Source: Sulfuricella sp.
Lineage (GTDB): Bacteria; Pseudomonadota; Gammaproteobacteria; Burkholderiales; Sulfuricellaceae
DNA: 64,000 nucleotides
Direction: 5' to 3'
NCBI GenBank assembly: GCA_023266195.1
Contig: JAHFRP010000008.1
Location: 1 to 64,000 of the forward strand
Part shown: positions 19,010-28,999 of the stretch, one piece after another
Numbering within the stretch: the stretch's first letter is position 1
Layout of the letters: the number at the start of each line of letters is the position of its first letter
The notes under the pieces: generated by a model
Database searches by the model: none
What the model saw: the letters and a program-made list of their open reading frames with translations, nothing else
What the model was told of the DNA's origin: nothing
Program-made: the position numbers and the translations under genes

Positions 19010-20827
19010 ATGAACCGTTACCCCCTTTGGAAATATCTCGTCATCGCCGCGGCGATCCTGTTCGGCCTGATCTACACGCTGCCTAACTTCTTCGGCGAAT
19101 CGCCCGCGGTCCAGGTTTCGCCGCTGCGCGGCATGACCAAGGTGGATCAGTCGCTGCTGAACCAGGTCGTGGAGACGCTGAAGAAGAACAGCCTTGCCTA
19201 CCAGGGCATTTCTTTCGACAGTACCGGAGTGAAGGCGCGCTTTGCCGACACCGACACCCAGATCAAGGCCAAAGACCTGCTCCAGACCCAGCTGGGCGAA
19301 AATTTCGTGGTGGCGCTCAACCTGCTTCCCAGTTCGCCCAAGTGGCTGTCCAGCCTGGGCGCGTTGCCGATGTACCTGGGCCTGGACTTGCGCGGCGGCG
19401 TGCATTTTCTGCTGCAGGTGGACATGAAGGCCGCGATCACCAAGTCGCTCGAAAGCTACACCGGCGACATCCGCACCACGCTGCGCGAGAAGAAAATCGC
19501 TTATGCCGGGGTCTCGCGCCAGGACCAGGCGGTGGAGATCAAATTCCGCGACGCCGATTCGCGCGCCAAGGCCGGGGAGGAATTGCAGAAGACCGCGCCG
19601 GATCTCCTGCTGAAAGAGCAGAGCGACGGGGCCGAGTTCAAGCTGCTGGGCACGCTCAAGCTCCAGGCGCAAAAGCGCATCCAGGAATTCGCCCTGCAGC
19701 AGAACATCACTACCTTGCGCAACCGCATCAACGAACTCGGCGTGGCCGAGCCGATCATCCAGCAGCAGGGCATCGACCGCGTCGTGGTGCAATTGCCCGG
19801 CGTGCAGGACACCGCCAAGGCGAAAGACATTCTCGGCCGCACCGCCACGCTGGAAATCCGCATGGTGGACGAGGAGCACGACGTGGTTGCCGCGGTGCAG
19901 ACCGGCCAGATTCCGTTCGGCGACGAGCTTTACACCGAGCGCAAGGGCGCGCCCCTGCTGGTGAAGAAAGGCGTGGTGCTGACCGGCGACTACATCAGCG
20001 ACGCCCAGCCCGGCTTCGAAGGCCAGAGCGGCGAGCCGGCCGTGCACATCACCCTGAACGGCAGCGGCGCGCGCATCTTCAAGCAGGTGACGCGCGAGAA
20101 CGTGGGCAAGCGCATGGCGATCCTGCTGATCGAAAAAGGCAAGGGCGAAGTCATCACCGCGCCGGTGATCCGCGAGGAAATCGGCGGCGGCCGGGTGCAG
20201 ATTTCCGGCCGCATGACCACCACCGAAGCCAGCGATACCGCGCTCCTCCTGCGCGCCGGCGCTCTCGCCGCGCCGATGGACATCATCGAGGAACGCACCG
20301 TCGGCCCGAGCATGGGCGCGGAGAACATTGCCAAGGGCTTCAATTCGAACATCTATGGCTTCATCGCCATTTCGGTGTTCATGATGTTCTATTACCGCTT
20401 CTTCGGCTTGATCTCGACCACCTCGCTGGCGGTCAACGTCCTGCTGCTGGTCGGCCTGCTGTCGCTGCTGCAGGCCACGCTGACCCTGCCCGGCATGGCG
20501 GGCATCGCGCTCACGGTAGGCATGGCGATCGACGCCAATGTGCTGATCAACGAACGCATCCGCGAGGAAATCCGCAACGGCGCCTCGCCCCAGGCGGCGA
20601 TCCACGCCGGCTACGAGCGCGCGTTCGCCACCATTCTCGACTCCAACGTCACCACCTTCATCGCCGGCGTGGCACTGTTCTGGCTCGGCTCCGGCCCGGT
20701 GCGCGGGTTTGCCGTGGTGTTGTGCCTTGGCATCCTGACCTCGATGTTCAGCGCCGTCCTGGTGTCGCGCGGCATCGTTAATTTGACGTACGGACGCAAG
20801 GCCAGGCTGGAAAAGGTTTCGATATAA
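19010..20827 (+). CDS. secD: protein translocase subunit SecD
   Basis: This 605-residue RND-type membrane protein has a first helix after MNRYPLWKYLVIAAAI, then the large periplasmic region beginning LGLDLRGGVHFLLQVDM, and the five-helix C-terminal bundle with TVGPSMGAENIAKGF, MAGIALTVGMAIDANVLINE and RIREEIRNG. It uses proton motive force with SecF to pull exported proteins. The ATG at 19010 has GGAG nine bases upstream; in-frame codons further upstream are encoded by the repeat. Confidence 0.97.
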   Translation: MNRYPLWKYLVIAAAILFGLIYTLPNFFGESPAVQVSPLRGMTKVDQSLLNQVVETLKKNSLAYQGISFDSTGVKARFADTDTQIKAKDLLQTQLGENFVVALNLLPSSPKWLSSLGALPMYLGLDLRGGVHFLLQVDMKAAITKSLESYTGDIRTTLREKKIAYAGVSRQDQAVEIKFRDADSRAKAGEELQKTAPDLLLKEQSDGAEFKLLGTLKLQAQKRIQEFALQQNITTLRNRINELGVAEPIIQQQGIDRVVVQLPGVQDTAKAKDILGRTATLEIRMVDEEHDVVAAVQTGQIPFGDELYTERKGAPLLVKKGVVLTGDYISDAQPGFEGQSGEPAVHITLNGSGARIFKQVTRENVGKRMAILLIEKGKGEVITAPVIREEIGGGRVQISGRMTTTEASDTALLLRAGALAAPMDIIEERTVGPSMGAENIAKGFNSNIYGFIAISVFMMFYYRFFGLISTTSLAVNVLLLVGLLSLLQATLTLPGMAGIALTVGMAIDANVLINERIREEIRNGASPQAAIHAGYERAFATILDSNVTTFIAGVALFWLGSGPVRGFAVVLCLGILTSMFSAVLVSRGIVNLTYGRKARLEKVSI

Positions 20828-21113
20828 ACAAGCGCCCTTCACCTTTGCTCCCTCGCCCGCTCGCGGGAGAGGGTTGGGGAGAGGGTAAACAAGCGCCCTT
20901 CACCTTTGCTCCCTCGCCCGCTCGCGGGAGAGGGTTGGGGAGAGGGTAAACAAGCGCCCTTCACCTTCGCTCCCTCGCCCGCTCGCGGGATAACCAGCGA
21001 CTTGGCGGCTGTGCCGCCTAGTCGAATGGCTAGTAGTTTCATCAGAGGGTTGGGGAGAGGGTAAACAAGCGGCCCTTCACGTTTGCTCCCTCGCACGCTT
21101 CGGGAGAGGGCAG
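20828..21113. repeat. tandem 61-bp repeat (about four units) between secD and secF
   Basis: Units start at 20828, 20889, 20950 and 21065 and share ACAAGCGCCCTTCACC, then the CCCTCGCCCGCTCGCGGGAG palindrome, then GGTTGGGGAGAGGGTAA. The first two units are virtually identical. The third is 115 bp because of a 54-bp insertion. The fourth is shorter and diverged. Single copies of the palindromic core recur near 39428, 46490 and 48700. The array stretches the secD-secF gap to 304 bp, although these genes are normally nearly adjacent. Confidence 0.9.
20991..21044. other. 54-bp insertion within one unit of the tandem repeat
   Basis: Exactly 54 bp interrupt the third repeat unit between CTCGCGGGA and GAGGGTTGGGG. 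The insert holds two small stems: GGCGGC-TGT-GCCGCC at about 21004-21018 and CTAG...CTAG around 21018-21033. It has no obvious target duplication longer than a base or two. Confidence 0.75.
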
Positions 21114-21131
21114 CCTTCAAGGAAAAGATCA

Positions 21132-22073
21132 ATGATTGAATTTTTTCACATCAAGCGCGACATCCCGTTCATGAGTTATGCGCGGGTGACGACCATCATT
21201 TCGCTGCTGACCTTCATCGCGGCGGTGGCGGCGCTGAGCCTGAAAGGGCTCAATCTGGGTGTCGACTTCACCGGCGGCACGGTGATGGAAGTGAGCTACA
21301 GCCAGCAGGCCGACGTACACAAGATCCGCGACACGCTGGCCGGAGCGGGCATGCACGATGCCGCGGTGCAGAACTTCGGCACCGCGCGCGACGTCATGAT
21401 CCGCCTGCCGCTCAAGGCCGAGGTGAGTACCGCCAAGCTGTCCGAACAGGTGTTCCAGGCGCTGAAAAGCGCGGACAGCACCGTCACCCTGAAACGCGTC
21501 GAGTTCGTCGGCCCGCAGGTCGGCAAGGAACTCTATGAAAACGGCTCGCTCGCCCTCCTGGTGGTGTGCCTCGGCATCATGGCCTATCTCGCCATGCGCT
21601 TCGAATGGCGCTTCTCGGTGGCGGCGATCATCGCCAACATGCACGACGTGGTGATCATCCTCGGCTTCTTCGCCTTCTTCCAGTGGGAATTCTCGCTCAC
21701 CGTGCTGGCCGGCGTGCTGGCGGTGCTGGGCTATTCCGTCAACGAATCGGTGGTGGTGTTCGACCGGGTGCGCGAGAACTTCCGCAAGATGCGCAAGGCA
21801 TCGGTGCCGGAGGTGATCGACAACGCCATCACCCGCACCATGTCGCGCACCATCATCACCCATACCATGACCGAACTGATGGTGCTGTCGATGCTGTTCT
21901 TCGGCGGCGAGGCGCTGTTCTACTTCGCCCTGGCGCTGACCATCGGCATTGTGTTCGGCATCTACTCCTCGGTGCTGGTGGCGAGCCCGATCGTGATGTG
22001 GCTGGGCGTGTCGCGCGAGGATTTTCTCAAGCCGGAGAAGAAGGAAGGCGAAGAGGCCGAAGCCTTGCCCTGA
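21132..22073 (+). CDS. secF: protein translocase subunit SecF
   Basis: This 313-residue six-helix partner of SecD has LNLGVDFTGGTVMEVSY after the first helix, FVGPQVGKELYENG, LGYSVNESVVVFDRVREN and the C-terminal segment TMSRTIITHTMTELMVLSMLFFGG. It starts 18 bp beyond the repeat array. Its TGA overlaps the ATG of the DedA gene, so the two are coupled. Confidence 0.97.
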   Translation: MIEFFHIKRDIPFMSYARVTTIISLLTFIAAVAALSLKGLNLGVDFTGGTVMEVSYSQQADVHKIRDTLAGAGMHDAAVQNFGTARDVMIRLPLKAEVSTAKLSEQVFQALKSADSTVTLKRVEFVGPQVGKELYENGSLALLVVCLGIMAYLAMRFEWRFSVAAIIANMHDVVIILGFFAFFQWEFSLTVLAGVLAVLGYSVNESVVVFDRVRENFRKMRKASVPEVIDNAITRTMSRTIITHTMTELMVLSMLFFGGEALFYFALALTIGIVFGIYSSVLVASPIVMWLGVSREDFLKPEKKEGEEAEALP

Positions 22074-22708
22074 TGGAACTGCTGACCGCTTTCATCGACC
22101 TGGTCCTGCACCTCGACAAGCACCTGCTGCTGCTTACCCAGGAGTATGGCGCCTGGATCTACCTGATCCTGTTCCTGATCATTTACTGCGAGACCGGCCT
22201 GGTGGTGGCGCCGTTTCTGCCGGGCGATTCGCTGCTGTTCGTGGCCGGCGCGCTGACCGCCACCGGCGCCCTGGAACTCCAGGCATTGGCCGGCCTGCTG
22301 GTGGCCGCCTCGTTCCTCGGCGACAACACCAATTACTGGATCGGGCGTTATGTCGGGCCGAAAGTGTTCAGCCGGACGGGCTCGCGCCTGCTCAATCCCA
22401 AACACCTCGAAGAGACCCATCGCTTCTACGAAAAGCACGGCGGCAAGGCGGTGATCCTGGCGCGCTTCTTCCCCATCATCCGTACTTTCGCGCCCTTCGT
22501 CGCCGGCATCGGGCGCATGGACTACCGCCGTTTCCTGCCCTTCAGCGCCGCCGGCGGCGCGGCCTGGGTCGGCTCGCTGGTGCTGGCCGGGTATTTCTTC
22601 GGCAATATCCCGCTGATCAAGCAGAACCTGACTTTGGTGATTTTCGGTATTGTCATCGTTTCGCTGTTGCCGGGAATGATTGGCTATCTGCGCCATCGTG
22701 GCAAGTAG
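22073..22708 (+). CDS. DedA-family membrane protein
   Basis: This 211-residue polytopic protein has the DedA/SNARE-associated motifs ETGLVVAPFLPGDSLLFVAG, GDNTNYWIGRYVG and the re-entrant block FYEKHGGKAVILARFFPIIRTFAP-type sequence with its conserved Arg residues, then FVAGIGRMDYRRF. DedA proteins are lipid (undecaprenyl phosphate or phospholipid) flippases needed for envelope homeostasis. Its start overlaps the secF stop. Confidence 0.9.
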   Translation: MELLTAFIDLVLHLDKHLLLLTQEYGAWIYLILFLIIYCETGLVVAPFLPGDSLLFVAGALTATGALELQALAGLLVAASFLGDNTNYWIGRYVGPKVFSRTGSRLLNPKHLEETHRFYEKHGGKAVILARFFPIIRTFAPFVAGIGRMDYRRFLPFSAAGGAAWVGSLVLAGYFFGNIPLIKQNLTLVIFGIVIVSLLPGMIGYLRHRGK

Positions 22709-22763
22709 CCGGTAGCTGTAGCTGGCTACTCCAGGCGGATTCAGTGTGTTATAAATAGCAGCC

Positions 22764-23087
22764 ATGGAACCCATCCTCGACGACACCACGGTCGCAAGCT
22801 TCCTGCCGCCGACCCGCACCATCTTCAAGCACATCGCCGCGATCGCGGCGGTTTCGGTCGTCGGCGGGCCGCTGCTCGGGCTGTACGTGTTCAACGCCCC
22901 GCGCGGCGAAATGCTCAAGCTGTCGCTCGGCACCGGATTGGCCTGGGGATTGTCCTTCGCCTTCGCCGCCGCCTTTATCTATACCGGGTGGCTTGTCTCC
23001 CGCGCCTGGAAGGGCTACCACAAACATATGACGGCGCTGAAGATGGAAGAATATTACCGCGCCATCGAGGGCGAGCCTAAGGATTGA
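22764..23087 (+). CDS. small membrane protein of unknown function
   Basis: This 107-residue protein has two predicted membrane helices (about 24-46, IAAIAAVSVVGGPLLGLYVF, and 57-78, GLSFAFAAAFIYTGWLVSRA) and a charged C-terminus ending EEYYRAIEGEPKD. I do not recognise a family. It follows the DedA gene by 55 bp across a small repeat (TAGCCGGTAGCTGTAGCTGG) and may be its co-transcribed partner. Confidence 0.55.
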   Translation: MEPILDDTTVASFLPPTRTIFKHIAAIAAVSVVGGPLLGLYVFNAPRGEMLKLSLGTGLAWGLSFAFAAAFIYTGWLVSRAWKGYHKHMTALKMEEYYRAIEGEPKD

Positions 23088-23204
23088 CGGCTTGGCGTGG
23101 AATAAAACGTTTCAAGATGCCGAGGCTGGCCCCTAGGGGCTGCAAACTGCCGTTTCCGGGTTAGATTCTGTTCGCCAACTCCACCGCCTTGCCGATGAAG
23201 TTGT

Positions 23205-23696
23205 GCGGGGTCGTCGCCCACTTGGTGGGCTACGCCACGAGCGGGTGCATGACCAAAAATCCGATTGGCCAGTCCCTGTTTCCGTGGTGTTGTGGAGAAA
23301 CACCCGCCACGCGGCCCGATCCACCGCCCGGATCGAGGCAGTCAATACTGCGCCCATGAGTACCGGAAACTGCTTGATCAGTTTGGCATGGTGGGTTCGA
23401 TGTCGCGCCGTGGAAATTGCTACGACAACGCTTCTATGGAAAGCTTCTGGGGACTGCTCAATAATGAACTGGCGCATCACCAACGCTTCAAAACTCGCGC
23501 CGAGGCCATCCAGGCCAGTACCAAATATATCGAGATATTTTTCAGGCGGCAGCGCGAGCAGGCCCGGCTGTGTTATCTGTCTCCCTCTGCGTTTGAACAC
23601 CAGTTCCACAATAAAGAGATTGGCTGCATGAATCCGTTGGTGTGCATTATTTACAACCTCGTACCCACAGGTGACAGGCGACGCTCTCAGTGCTGA
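23205..23696 (+). pseudogene. IS3-family transposase (OrfB) remnant, frameshifted
   Basis: Only the C-terminal half of an IS3-type DDE transposase remains. The early part (LVGYATS, then MTKNPIGQSLF) is in one frame. After a 1-bp shift near 23285 the rest continues in another frame: GVVEKHPP, HRPDRGSQYCAHEYRKLLDQ, SMSRRGNCYDNASMESFWG, then LSPSAFEHQF. The DRGSQY aspartate and the NASMESF glutamate of the catalytic core are visible; the first Asp region and OrfA are missing. No terminal repeats were found. Just to the left (23161-23220, minus strand) is a short open tail that may belong to the gene it once disrupted. Confidence 0.8.
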
Positions 23697-24244
23697 GGCC
23701 GCTGCAAGCCGGCCTCGACCTCTTCCCGTTTGGCCTTGCCGGCCAGCACCTCGATCAGCGCGAGGGCGAAATCCATTGCCGTGCCCGGTCCGCGCGAGGT
23801 GATCACCTTGCCGTCGATGACGACGGGGTCGTTCTTGTAAGTCACGCCGGGCAGGTTCATCTTGTCGACAAAGCCGGGGTAGCTGGTGGCGGATTTGCCG
23901 GCGAGCAGTCCGGCTTCGCCGAGCACGAAGGGGGCGGCGCAGATGGCGCAGGTGTATTTTCCCTGGGCCGCCATTTCCCCGAGCAGATTCTTGATGCGCG
24001 GGTCGTTGTTGAGGTTGACCGCGCCGGGCATGCCGCCGGGCAGCACGATCATGTCGAATTCCCGGTTCAGCGCTTCGTCCAGGGTGGTGTCGGGAATCAG
24101 CCGGACGCCGCGGCTGGCGGTAACGGGCTGGTCGTCCAGTCCGGCGGCAACCACCTCGATCCTGGCGCGGCGCAGCAGGTCGATGATGGTGACGGCTTCG
24201 ATTTCTTCGCAGCCTGGAGCGAGGGGAACGAGGACTCTGGGCAC
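23687..24244 (-). CDS. yajL: DJ-1/PfpI superfamily protein (YajL-like protein deglycase/chaperone)
   Basis: This 185-residue protein has the DJ-1 features: a Glu in GCEEIEAVTIIDLLRRA, PGGMPGAVNL, the nucleophile elbow YTCAICAAPFVLGEAGLL with the reactive Cys in AICAAP, and ITSRGPGTAMDFALALIEVL. YajL-type proteins protect thiols and are reported to repair glyoxal adducts. Translation starts at a GTG (24244), one base past the yajQ stop. The 3' end overlaps the IS3 remnant by a few bases. Confidence 0.88.
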   Translation of the reverse strand: MPRVLVPLAPGCEEIEAVTIIDLLRRARIEVVAAGLDDQPVTASRGVRLIPDTTLDEALNREFDMIVLPGGMPGAVNLNNDPRIKNLLGEMAAQGKYTCAICAAPFVLGEAGLLAGKSATSYPGFVDKMNLPGVTYKNDPVVIDGKVITSRGPGTAMDFALALIEVLAGKAKREEVEAGLQRPQH

Positions 24245-24245
24245 C

Positions 24246-24731
24246 CTAATCCCGGAAATTCTGGAATTGTAGCGGAAAGTCGGTGATGGATTTCTTCACC
24301 AGCGCGATGGTTTCCTGCAACAAATCCCGCTTGGCGCCGCTTACGCGCACCGCTTCGCCCTGGATGCTGGCCTGCACCTTGAGCTTGGAATCCTTGATCA
24401 GCTTGACGATCTTCTTGGCGAGTTCGGTTTCCACGCCGGTTTTGACCGTGACGGTCTGCTTGACCTTGTTGCCGCTGATTTTCTCGACCTTGCCCTTGTC
24501 CAGGCAGCTCACGTCGATGCCGCGCTTGCCGAAGGTCTGGTTGGCGATGTCGTGAATCTGATCGAGCTTGAAGTTGTCGTCGGCGAACACCGTCAGGACA
24601 TAATCCGCCTGTTCGATGCGCGCATCCGAGCCCTTGAAATCGAAGCGTCCGCCGATGACCTTGTTGGCTTGATCGACGGCGTTTTTCAGCTCCTGCTTGT
24701 CCACTTCGGAAACGATGTCGAAGGACGGCAT
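24246..24731 (-). CDS. yajQ: YajQ-family nucleotide-binding protein
   Basis: This 161-residue protein matches YajQ from end to end: [61 protein letters not shown], and the C-terminal [11 protein letters not shown]. Family members bind nucleotides, and cyclic-di-GMP in Xanthomonas, and act in regulation. It is directly upstream of yajL with essentially no gap. Confidence 0.95.
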   Translation of the reverse strand: MPSFDIVSEVDKQELKNAVDQANKVIGGRFDFKGSDARIEQADYVLTVFADDNFKLDQIHDIANQTFGKRGIDVSCLDKGKVEKISGNKVKQTVTVKTGVETELAKKIVKLIKDSKLKVQASIQGEAVRVSGAKRDLLQETIALVKKSITDFPLQFQNFRD

Positions 24732-24744
24732 GGTGGTTCCTTTT

Positions 24745-24833
24745 GTTTGAGCTTGTAGGCTGTAGCTGGTTGCTTGTAGCGATTTGCTGCGCGCTTCGCG
24801 CGCATCTTCAAGCTACCGGCTACAAGCTGCGCC
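24745..24833. repeat. TAGCCGGTAGC-type inverted repeat between ppnP and yajQ
   Basis: The left arm AGCTTGTAGGCTGTAGCTGG is mirrored on the right by CAAGCTACCGGCTACAAGCT. The same family fills the glyA-nrdR gap (40798-40886), and a half copy follows the DedA gene (near 22705-22727). The centre contains GCGCGCTTCGCGCGC. Confidence 0.75.
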
Positions 24834-24841
24834 CCACCCGC

Positions 24842-25177
24842 TTACCCCGCGCAGCAGGTGGATTCGGTGATGAAATGGCAAACGTAGTCGAGCATTTCGA
24901 CCGTCTCGATCTCGAAGCTGGTATTGCCCGGCACGCTGAAGCTCTCGCCCGCCTTGTAGGTTTTCCAGTCCTTGCTGCCGGCCAGTTTGACCTTGCACAC
25001 ACCGGCGTTGATTTCCATCAGTTCGGGCAGGCCGGTGTTGAAAGTCAAGGTGCTGGGGAAGATCACACCGACGGTTTTCTTGGTGCCGTCGGCAAACAGC
25101 ACGGTGTGGGAGACGCACTTGCCGTCGAAGTAGACGTTGGCCTTGGTGACGACGCTGACGTTGTCGAATTGGGTCAT
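24842..25177 (-). CDS. ppnP: pyrimidine/purine nucleoside phosphorylase PpnP (DUF1255)
   Basis: This 111-residue cupin-like protein has [60 protein letters not shown] and VCHFI near the end. These are the sequence blocks of PpnP (YaiE), which phosphorolyses nucleosides. The ATG at 25177 gives the family's N-terminus. The tail TESTCCAG has two adjacent Cys residues, unusual but not interpretable. Confidence 0.88.
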   Translation of the reverse strand: MTQFDNVSVVTKANVYFDGKCVSHTVLFADGTKKTVGVIFPSTLTFNTGLPELMEINAGVCKVKLAGSKDWKTYKAGESFSVPGNTSFEIETVEMLDYVCHFITESTCCAG

Positions 25178-25198
25178 GATTTTACCTTTCAAAAAAGC

Positions 25199-25275
25199 TT
25201 CACCGCGGAGGGCGCAGGGGACGCGGAGGTTTTTTAGTCATTCCTCGGCGACCTCCGCGTCCTCAGCGGTTCACG
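25199..25275. repeat. CCGCGGAGG-family inverted repeat between argG and ppnP
   Basis: CACCGCGGAGGGCGCAGGGG on one side and GACCTCCGCGTCCTCAGCGG on the other form a stem-loop. It belongs to the same family as the repeats at 17296, 26530 and 58398. Confidence 0.75.
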
Positions 25276-25279
25276 AAAT

Positions 25280-26503
<1,224 letters not shown>

Positions 26504-26529
26504 GTTGGTATTCTCAATAGAAAGATTAA

Positions 26530-26622
26530 CTCGTTAACCGCGGAGGACGCGGAGGACTCGCGAGGAAGAACAATGCTTGTTGCCTTTCCGCTGCGTCCTC
26601 CGCGTCCTCTGCGGTGAAAATC
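26530..26622. repeat. CCGCGGAGG-family inverted repeat between argF and argG
   Basis: ACCGCGGAGGACGCGGAGGA on the left pairs with the GCGTCCTCCGCGTCCTCTGC tract on the right across about 50 bp. It is the most regular copy of this family in the window. Confidence 0.8.
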
Positions 26623-26628
26623 TATGCG

Positions 26629-27543
26629 TCAAACCCGCCCGAGGAGCAGGTATTCCATCAGCGCCTTCTGGGTGTGCAGACGGTTTTCTGCTTCGTCCCA
26701 TACCACGCTGCGCGGGCCGTCCATCACTTCCGCCGCGACTTCCTCGCCACGGTGGGCGGGCAGGCAGTGCATGAACAGGGCGTCGGGCTTGGCCAGGCGC
26801 ATCATGTCGGCGTCCACCTGCCAATCTTCGAAATCGCGCTTGCGCTCTTCGTTTTCGGCTTCGAAGCCCATGCTGGTCCACACGTCGGTGGTGACGAGGT
26901 CGGCGCCCTTGGCGGCTTCCATCGGGTCGGTGAATTCTTCGTAGTGGTCGGTGCCGTACAGCCCGGCGCGCTCCGGCTCGACTTCGTAGCCGGGCGGGGT
27001 CGAGACGTGGACGTTGAAGTCCAGCACTTCCGCCGCCTGCAGCCAGGTGTTGCACATGTTGTTGGAGTCGCCGATCCACGCCACCGTCTTGCCCTTGATG
27101 CTGCCGCGCTGCTCGATATAGGTGTAGATGTCGGCCATGATCTGGCACGGGTGGTATTCGTTGGTCAGGCCGTTGATCACCGGCACGCGCGAGTGGGCGG
27201 CGAAGCGCTCGACGATGTCCTGCTCGAAGGTGCGGATCATCACCAGGTCGCTCATGCGCGAGATGACCTGCGCCGCGTCCTCCACCGGCTCGCCGCGGCC
27301 GAGCTGCGAGTCGCGCGTGTTGAGGTAGATGGCGCTGCCGCCGAGCTGCTGGATGCCGGCCTCGAACGAGAGCCGCGTGCGCGTGCTGGCCTTCTCGAAG
27401 ATCATCACCAGCGTGCGGTCGTGCAGCGGATGGTAGGTCTGGTAGGCCTTGAACTGTTCCTTGATCCGGCGCGTGCGCTCGAACAGGTATTCGAATTCGT
27501 CGCGGGTCAGGTCCTTGAATTGCAGAAAATGTTTGAGCTGCAT
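26629..27543 (-). CDS. argF: ornithine carbamoyltransferase
   Basis: This 304-residue enzyme makes citrulline from ornithine and carbamoyl phosphate. The carbamoyl-phosphate site FEKASTRTRLSFEAGI, the PVINGLTNEYHPCQI block (His-Pro-Cys-Gln) and the ornithine/active-site loop FMHCLPAHRGEEVAAEV are all present. It begins 19 bp after argD in the same direction. Confidence 0.98.
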   Translation of the reverse strand: MQLKHFLQFKDLTRDEFEYLFERTRRIKEQFKAYQTYHPLHDRTLVMIFEKASTRTRLSFEAGIQQLGGSAIYLNTRDSQLGRGEPVEDAAQVISRMSDLVMIRTFEQDIVERFAAHSRVPVINGLTNEYHPCQIMADIYTYIEQRGSIKGKTVAWIGDSNNMCNTWLQAAEVLDFNVHVSTPPGYEVEPERAGLYGTDHYEEFTDPMEAAKGADLVTTDVWTSMGFEAENEERKRDFEDWQVDADMMRLAKPDALFMHCLPAHRGEEVAAEVMDGPRSVVWDEAENRLHTQKALMEYLLLGRV

Positions 27544-27562
27544 AAAGCCACCGAAGTTTGCG

Positions 27563-28738
27563 CTATTTTTGCGCCAGGAAATCCTTGATCAGCGGCGCGA
27601 GCAATTCCACCACCTGCCGCGCTTCGTCGCGCGTCATGATCAGCGGCGGCAGCAGGCGCACCACCGAGTCGGCCGTGACGTTGACGATCAGGCCCTTCTC
27701 CAGCGCCAGCTTGACCAGTTCGCCGCAGGGGCGGTCCAACTCGACGCCGATCATCAGTCCGATGCCGCGCACCTGGACGAAGCCGGGCGTGCCGGCGAGC
27801 GCCGCGTTCATGGCGTCGCGGATGAAGGCGCCGGTATCGGCGGCGCGCTCACTGAGCTTGTCCTGCTCGACCGCTTCCAGCGTCGCCAGCGCGGCGGCGC
27901 AGGCGAGCGGATTGCCGCCGAAGGTGGAGCCGTGATTGCCCGGCTTGAATACTTCGGCCGCATCGCCCTTCGCCAGGCAGGCGCCGACCGGCACGCCCCC
28001 GCCGAGGCCTTTGGCCAGGGTCATCACATCGGGGCTGATGCCGGTTTGCTGGAAGGCGAACAAAGTGCCGGTGCGGCCGATGCCGGTCTGCACTTCGTCC
28101 AGCATCAGCAGCCAGCCGCGGCTGTCGCAGATGCGGCGCAGTTCCTGCAAATAGGCGGGGAGCGGCACCTGGATGCCGCCTTCGCCCTGCACCGGCTCGA
28201 CCAGGATGGCGACGATGTTCTGGTTGTGTTCGGCGATCTGGTTGATCGAGGCGATATCGTTGTAAGGCACGCGGACGAACCCGGAAACCAGCGGCTCGAA
28301 GCCGGCCTGGACTTTTCTGTTGCCGGTGGCGGTCAGGGTCGCCATGGTGCGGCCGTGAAAGCTTTTTTCCATCACGATGATGGTCGGATTCTCGATGCCC
28401 TTGTTGTGGCCGTGCAAGCGGGCGAGCTTGATCGCGGCCTCGTTGGCTTCGGCGCCGGAATTGCAGAAGAATGCCTTGTCCATGCCGGACAGCTGTGCGA
28501 GCTTGGCGGCCAGCTGTTCCTGGCGGGGGATCTGATAAAGGTTGGAGGTATGGATCAGCTGCCCGGCCTGGTCGCAGATCGCCTGAACCAGCTTGGGATG
28601 GGCGTGTCCGAGGCTGTTGACCGCGACCCCGGCGACGGCGTCGAGGTAGCGCTTGCCCTGTTCGTCCCAGAGCCAGACGCCTTCGCCGCGCGCGAACGCA
28701 ACCGGCAGTCTGGCATAGGTGTTCATTGAATATGGCAT
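27563..28738 (-). CDS. argD: acetylornithine aminotransferase
   Basis: This 391-residue class III PLP aminotransferase has NSLGHAHPKL near the N-terminus, FCNSGAEANEAAIKLAR for phosphate binding, LLMLDEVQTGIGRTG with the PLP-ring Asp, and the Schiff-base lysine in MTLAKGLGGGVPVGA. It converts N-acetylglutamate semialdehyde to N-acetylornithine. It is the first of the argD-argF-argG run, transcribed away from rpsT, whose terminators lie just upstream. Confidence 0.96.
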   Translation of the reverse strand: MPYSMNTYARLPVAFARGEGVWLWDEQGKRYLDAVAGVAVNSLGHAHPKLVQAICDQAGQLIHTSNLYQIPRQEQLAAKLAQLSGMDKAFFCNSGAEANEAAIKLARLHGHNKGIENPTIIVMEKSFHGRTMATLTATGNRKVQAGFEPLVSGFVRVPYNDIASINQIAEHNQNIVAILVEPVQGEGGIQVPLPAYLQELRRICDSRGWLLMLDEVQTGIGRTGTLFAFQQTGISPDVMTLAKGLGGGVPVGACLAKGDAAEVFKPGNHGSTFGGNPLACAAALATLEAVEQDKLSERAADTGAFIRDAMNAALAGTPGFVQVRGIGLMIGVELDRPCGELVKLALEKGLIVNVTADSVVRLLPPLIMTRDEARQVVELLAPLIKDFLAQK

Positions 28739-28780
28739 ATGTCGATGACTCTAAAGGTTAAGGCATGGCTTCACGAAAAT

Positions 28781-28810
28781 AAAAACACGCACGGCGGCAT
28801 CAGCCGCCGT
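28781..28810 (-). terminator. hairpin plus T-run downstream of rpsT (distal)
   Basis: On the minus strand an 8-bp stem ACGGCGGC/GCCGCCGT with a 4-base loop is followed by GCGTGTTTTTATTTT. It is likely a second terminator for rpsT transcripts, lying before argD. Confidence 0.6.
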
Positions 28811-28920
28811 GGTTCGGTAGAAGCTCGAAACCGTTATATTTAGCCGAAATGCGCGCTTCTGGCAAGCGAAATCTGCCGTTTCGCCGGGGGAAAAATGCGG
28901 AAAGCCAGGGCGGGTGCCGC

Positions 28921-28955
28921 TAAATAAAATGCCCGGCAAACAGAGCCTGCCGGGC
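28921..28955 (-). terminator. intrinsic terminator of rpsT
   Basis: On the minus strand, GCCCGGCA and TGCCGGGC form an 8-bp stem with a 9-base loop, followed directly by ATTTTATTTA. It sits 45 bp after the rpsT stop codon. Confidence 0.75.
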
Positions 28956-28999
28956 ACGCGAAACAGGCGGTAGCGGCAACAAGCGTTGCCGCCGGCTTT

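Noticed and set aside
20828-21113. Possible CRISPR array
   Set aside because: The units are contiguous 61-bp tandem copies without unique spacers, and no cas gene is nearby. The single 54-bp insert is not a spacer pattern.
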